Below are positions 60,577-64,000 of a DNA stretch of 64,000 nucleotides, one piece after another. How positions within the stretch are numbered: position 1 is the stretch's first letter; every line of letters starts with the position of its first letter. The notes beneath the pieces were generated by a model. It saw only the letters and a program-made list of their open reading frames with translations, was not told the DNA's origin and did not search any database. The position numbers and the translations under genes were made by a program. This DNA is from Lachnospiraceae bacterium (GTDB lineage Bacteria; Bacillota; Clostridia; Lachnospirales; Lachnospiraceae), in assembly GCA_017463255.1 (NCBI GenBank), contig JAFTPP010000025.1:16557-80556 (forward strand). Reading direction: 5' to 3'.

Positions 60577-61383
60577 ATGAATGATGCAATTCATATGATT
60601 GGTGTTTATACGAAAACCATAATGAAGTCATGGTTTCAATATAAAGTGGATGCGGTGTTGCGTTCGCTTGCAGTGTTTTTAAGGGAGTCAACAGGTATTA
60701 TTGTTGTTTATTTTACCCTGCTCAAATTTGATACATTAAATGGCTGGAACATTAATGAAATGTTGTTTTTGTTCAGTCTTTTATTTGTAACTTACGGAAT
60801 TCTCATCCTCTTTTTTACGGGCTTAAGAGATTTTAGCGGTACGGTGCGCAGTGGCAACTTTGACCGCTTCATCTTAAGACCCAGAGGACTGTTGTTTCAG
60901 ATTATTTTCGTGAATGCGGACTGGTTTGCAGCAATCGGGCATGGTGGACTTGGAATCTTATTATTTGTGCTTTCGGCAGGCAAGGTAGGAGTGGTTTGGA
61001 CTCCTGCCAACATTATCTATTATTTGTTTGCGATTGCCGGTGGTGTGTTGATTCAGGGAGCAATCTTTTTGTTTCTTGCAACCCTTAATATCTACCTTTT
61101 GGAAACAGGAAGTTTAAAGGAAGTATTTTATTGGAATGCCAGAAAGTTTGCGGGTTATCCCATCAGTATTTTTCATAAGGTAATACAGGCGGGCATGATA
61201 TATGTGGTCCCCTTTGCCTTTGTGAATTATTTTCCTGCCCAGTTTCTTTTAAGAAAAGAGGATATGGCGGCTTACCCGGAAATTTATCTGTATTTAACAC
61301 CGGTAGTAGGTGTGGGCATGTATCTGCTTGCGTATTTGTTCTGGAGAGTAAGTTTAAAGCATTACAAGAGTTCGGGGAATTAA
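60577..61383 (+). CDS. ABC-2 family exporter permease 2
   Basis: The 268-aa protein has about six spans (RSLAVFLRESTGIIVVYFTL; FALFNLYLLETGSLK-type loop; FAFVNYFPAQFLLRKED). It is a relative of permease 1, so the complete system is a two-ATPase, two-permease exporter of unknown substrate. GGGAGG precedes ATG 60577. Confidence 0.85.
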   Translation: MNDAIHMIGVYTKTIMKSWFQYKVDAVLRSLAVFLRESTGIIVVYFTLLKFDTLNGWNINEMLFLFSLLFVTYGILILFFTGLRDFSGTVRSGNFDRFILRPRGLLFQIIFVNADWFAAIGHGGLGILLFVLSAGKVGVVWTPANIIYYLFAIAGGVLIQGAIFLFLATLNIYLLETGSLKEVFYWNARKFAGYPISIFHKVIQAGMIYVVPFAFVNYFPAQFLLRKEDMAAYPEIYLYLTPVVGVGMYLLAYLFWRVSLKHYKSSGN

Positions 61384-61477
61384 AAATAGAATATACTAGC
61401 GTTCTCTTTTAGAGTGGGAGTTGTTGTGGTATAGTTGTTGTATGTTTAAAATAAGCGAAATTATGGGGGAAGGATAT

Positions 61478-62044
61478 ATGAGAAACGATATTACGATACG
61501 GCCGGAGACACAGAAGGATTATAAAGAAATTGTATCTTTAGTCTTACGCTCTTTTCAGGAAGGAACCACTTATTCGGATGGAACGGATATTGTGGCATTA
61601 ATTGAAGAGATTAGAGTTTCGAAGTATTATATTCCGGAGTTATCTTTTGTGGCTGAATTAAATGGAAAAATAGTGGGACATTTTCTGTTTTCCCATTTTC
61701 CCTTATCTAAAACGGCAAGTGGTGAACATATAGATAGCAAAGACATTGTTATGTTGGCACCGGTTTCTGTGCATGCGGATTATTTTCATAAGCATGTAGG
61801 AATTACCATGCTGACATTGGGAATTCAAAAGGTAAGAGAAGCCGGATTTAAGGGGATTACCGTAGAGGGAGACTTCCATTTTTACAATCGGTTAGGATTT
61901 AAAACATCATCAGAATATAATATATATCCTACAAGCGGATATCCCATGACTGAGCCCAGATGTATGATGTGTCAGGAAACCTTTGAAGGTTCCCTGAAAG
62001 GAATACAGGGCTTTGTTGTATATGATATGTATTATAATGCGTAA
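61478..62044 (+). CDS. GNAT family N-acetyltransferase
   Basis: The 188-aa protein has the GNAT beta-bulge and acetyl-CoA loop (VMLAPVSVHADYFHKHVGIT, HFYNRLGFK). It starts at ATG 61478 after GGGGGAAGG; the longer reading adds an unsupported 19 residues. Substrate unknown. Confidence 0.85.
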   Translation: MRNDITIRPETQKDYKEIVSLVLRSFQEGTTYSDGTDIVALIEEIRVSKYYIPELSFVAELNGKIVGHFLFSHFPLSKTASGEHIDSKDIVMLAPVSVHADYFHKHVGITMLTLGIQKVREAGFKGITVEGDFHFYNRLGFKTSSEYNIYPTSGYPMTEPRCMMCQETFEGSLKGIQGFVVYDMYYNA

Positions 62045-62100
62045 TATGAGAGCTGAGATGTGTAGCTATTTTAGCTTGGTTTGTCGCGGATGCGTTTATT

Positions 62101-62507
62101 CCGACTAAATAGAGAGAAACGCCAATTCAGTCGGGAAAAAGCAAGAAGAAAGTCCGACTAAATAGAGAGAAACGCCAATTTAGTCGGGAAAAAGCAAGAA
62201 GAAAGTCCGACTAAATAGAGAGAAACGCCAATTTAGTCGGGGAAAAGCAAGAAGAAAGTCCGACTAAATAGAGAGAAACGCCAATTTAGTCGGAGAAAAG
62301 CAAGAAGAAAGTCCGACTAAATAGAGAGAAATGCCAATTTAGTTGGGAAAACGGAAGAGGATAGTCCGACTAAATAGAGAGAAACGCCAATTTAGTCGGG
62401 GAAAAGCAAGAGGAAAGTCCGACTAAATAGAGAAAAACGCCAATTTAGTCGGGGAAAAGCAAGAGGAAAGTCCGACTAAATAGAGAGAAACGCCAATTTA
62501 GTCGGGT
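62101..62507. repeat. Eight-copy 53-bp tandem hairpin array
   Basis: Units start at 62101, 62154, 62207, 62260, 62313, 62366, 62419 and 62472, exactly 53 bp apart. Each holds CCGACTAAAT, a 14-nt loop (AGAGAGAAACGCCA) and ATTTAGTCGG, so every unit folds into a 10-bp stem, then a purine-rich 18-19-nt linker (GCAAGAAGAAAGT core). Copies differ by few bases; copy 5 has a C-to-T change that keeps pairing as G-U. Linkers are the same in every unit, so this is not CRISPR. Confidence 0.95.
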
Positions 62508-62665
62508 TATGAAGAATTAAGCCGCGCATCCGAAGTAATGGAGATTCAGTTGTGAGAAGAAAAATATTGATTATTGATGGAAAAAAGCGGTTCTCTTTGC
62601 GCTTGATGAAATGCAAGTTTGGGAATATATAGACTTTAAAGTTGTAGAATAAGAGGTACAAATTT
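62508..62665 (+). other. Non-coding spacer after the repeat array
   Basis: I see no credible gene here. A GTG-started 26-codon frame (62552-62632) has no ribosome site and no recognisable product. Confidence 0.4.
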
Positions 62666-63187
62666 ATGTTGATAGAAACCCAACGATTGATAATTCGAGA
62701 TTTGAAATCAGAGGATGAAAAAGCATTTGTTGAAATGGCATCGGATGGCAGTCTACATGACGTTGGTTTTGATGATAGCTGTGGAGATTGGATGAAAGCA
62801 TGGATAATGGAAGCGGTACGATTTTCCATTAGGAACAATCCATGTAAGGATTATTTAGCATATGCGATTACTTTGAAGAAAGATAATAAGGTAATTGGGG
62901 CTGTTGGTTGTTCATATTACGAAGACCTAAAGGAAGTTGGCATTACATATTTTATAGGAGCGCACTACAGAAATGCCGGCTATGCAGTTGAAGCAGTACA
63001 AGCATATGTTAAGTTTTTTTTCGATAGTTACGATATGCAGAACATGATAGCAACTGTTAGAGTAGAAAATGTTTCATCATGGAAAGTGGTTGAAAAAGCA
63101 GGATTTTTATTGACAGAGAAAAAACTGTACAGGGATTTGAATGATAGCAAAGAGGAGCAATACCTTTTTTATGAAATTAAAGCTTGA
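62666..63187 (+). CDS. GNAT family acetyltransferase, RimJ/RimL-like
   Basis: The 173-aa protein begins LIETQRLIIRDLKSEDEKAF and has YFIGAHYRNAGYAVEAVQAY and VENVSSWKVVEKAGF, typical of RimJ/RimL-type GNATs that acetylate protein N-termini or small amines. AGAGGTACAA precedes ATG 62666. Confidence 0.88.
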   Translation: MLIETQRLIIRDLKSEDEKAFVEMASDGSLHDVGFDDSCGDWMKAWIMEAVRFSIRNNPCKDYLAYAITLKKDNKVIGAVGCSYYEDLKEVGITYFIGAHYRNAGYAVEAVQAYVKFFFDSYDMQNMIATVRVENVSSWKVVEKAGFLLTEKKLYRDLNDSKEEQYLFYEIKA

Positions 63188-63324
63188 GTCGAGATTTGTA
63201 AAATAAATCCCAATTGAGCGAGGTGTTAATTTATGAATAAAGAATAGACAGAGTTAAATAAAACTATGCATATTCGCTTTGGCATCTGTAGGGAACAGAA
63301 AATTTGAATTTGCAGGTGAGAATG

Positions 63325-63885
63325 ATGGGCAAGAAATTATCAGAAATGACTTTGGAAGAACTGTGGCAGTTATTCCCTATATATTTAACAGAACATCAAT
63401 CTTGTTGGCAAGAATGGTATTCTGAGGAAGAATGGTTATTGAAAAATGCCCTTTTTTCAACTGAAAGAATAAGTCATATTGGAAGTACGGCGGTTTCTTC
63501 TATATGGGCAAAACCGATTATTGATATTTTGGTAGAAGCTCCAAAGGAAAGCCGTTTACTGGATTATAAGGATTTGATTATTAACAGTGGCTATATTTGT
63601 ATGTCACAGACTGAGAATAGTTTGTCTTTTAATAAGGGATATACAGAGAATGGTTTTGCCGAGCGAGTATTTCATTTGCATTTGAGATATGCAGGCGATA
63701 ACAATGAATTGTATTTTAGAGATTATCTCATTGAGTATCCGGATGTTGCAAAGGAATACGAGGAATTGAAATTAAAGTTATGGAAGAAATATGAGCATAA
63801 CAGAGATGGCTATACAAATGCGAAAACAGAACTTGTAAAGCGATATACAGATAAAGCAAGGATTCTGTATGGGAATAGGTACTAA
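63325..63885 (+). CDS. GrpB family (UPF0157) protein
   Basis: The 186-aa protein has the family motif SHIGSTAVSSIWAKPIIDIL (usual form HIGSTxVPGLxAKPIID), part of a nucleotidyltransferase fold, and a LHLRYAGDNNELYFRDYLIE block. Function in bacteria is poorly defined. Start ATG 63325 follows AGGTGAGA; the alternative TTG 63304 adds seven codons without a site. Confidence 0.85.
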   Translation: MGKKLSEMTLEELWQLFPIYLTEHQSCWQEWYSEEEWLLKNALFSTERISHIGSTAVSSIWAKPIIDILVEAPKESRLLDYKDLIINSGYICMSQTENSLSFNKGYTENGFAERVFHLHLRYAGDNNELYFRDYLIEYPDVAKEYEELKLKLWKKYEHNRDGYTNAKTELVKRYTDKARILYGNRY

Positions 63886-63917
63886 CAAATTTCAGTTCTC
63901 ATAAGAGATAAAAATAC

Positions 63918-63946
63918 TTGACAATTAAGAAAAACAGTTCTATAAT
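63918..63946 (+). promoter_or_regulatory. Strong sigma-A promoter near the window end
   Basis: Perfect TTGACA (63918-63923), exactly 17 nt and perfect TATAAT (63941-63946). Confidence 0.85.
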
Positions 63947-63957
63947 TCAGACTAATT

Positions 63958-64000
63958 TAATATATTATATAAACCGTTGAAGCGGAGATAACGGCAATGA
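63958..64000 (+). ncRNA. Start of a leader RNA, possibly a T-box, cut by the window
   Basis: After the promoter there is no ORF. CCGTT (63976-ff) pairs with AACGG about 16 nt later around GAAGCGGAGAT, followed by CAATGA. This resembles the first base of stem I of T-box leaders, but the specifier and antiterminator regions lie outside the window. Confidence 0.35.

Noticed and set aside
62101..62507. CRISPR array
   Set aside because: The parts between the hairpins are nearly identical in every unit, so there are no unique spacers, and no cas genes are visible.
63233..63247. Four-codon ORF with a ribosome site (MNKE)
   Set aside because: Too short to call a gene; it may be the leftover of a decayed gene or a chance site.

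Overview
The window looks like a piece of chromosome from a Firmicute of the family Lachnospiraceae (gut or rumen Clostridia). The support is low-to-moderate GC, strong SD sequences (GGAGG), sigma-A type promoters, a DUF4317 protein, a VanW protein, MutS2, a YhaM-like nuclease, and lipoprotein glycosidases of plant-cell-wall type. The genus cannot be fixed from the sequence alone. No rRNA, tRNA, insertion sequence, prophage or CRISPR array was seen.

Layout. 1-7.3 kb: a cut-off membrane protein gene, a tiny membrane peptide, a VanW protein, then AIR-synthase-like protein, Lrp regulator, aminotransferase, trmL and a cytosolic LacI-like/GGDEF diguanylate cyclase, closed by a long inverted-repeat element. 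7.5-14.7 kb: NhaC antiporter, nagA overlapping a hybrid histidine kinase with two solute-binding domains, and an SPFH protein with an Arc-type repressor behind a TGATATCA operator. 14.9-22.6 kb: a secreted GH5 glucanase, an acyltransferase, two HD-domain proteins, DUF4317 and an Fe-S aldo/keto reductase. 22.6-29.7 kb (minus strand): mutS2, a two-component system, and an MBOAT O-acyltransferase with an SGNH-like partner. 29.8-36.8 kb: a catalytically degenerate HtrA-like protein, a YhaM-like nuclease, a 52-bp tandem repeat, rlmD/rlmCD, a zinc-PLC-like protein, small membrane proteins and a CE2-type esterase. 36.8-38.8 kb (minus): ECF sigma factor with putative anti-sigma, and a cytoplasmic GH5. 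39.1-48.4 kb: GH16 with AraC regulator, a cysteine/homocysteine module (two cysK genes, a MetY-type enzyme, an Rrf2 regulator), GH43 and GH4. 48.5-53.6 kb: a second MBOAT/SGNH cassette, small exported and membrane proteins, a CaCA antiporter and a sugar isomerase. 53.6-61.4 kb: a NatAB-type exporter, two small proteins, a LytTR/GHKL two-component system and a four-gene ABC exporter. 61.4-64 kb: acetyltransferases, an eight-copy hairpin array, GrpB and the start of a promoter plus leader RNA.

How the genes fit together. Secreted GH5, GH16, GH43 and a CE2-like esterase would cut and deacetylate plant glucans, arabinan and acetylated xylan or mannan outside the cell. Cytoplasmic GH5, GH4, NagA and a sugar isomerase would process imported products. 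AraC, ECF, hybrid-kinase and LacI-like/GGDEF sensors suggest sugar-responsive control. Two MBOAT/SGNH pairs imply O-acylation of a surface polymer. The most unusual structures are the 53-bp tandem hairpin array, the 52-bp nested tandem repeat, the large inverted repeat at 7.1 kb, and several compact operators whose placement suggests specific regulators.
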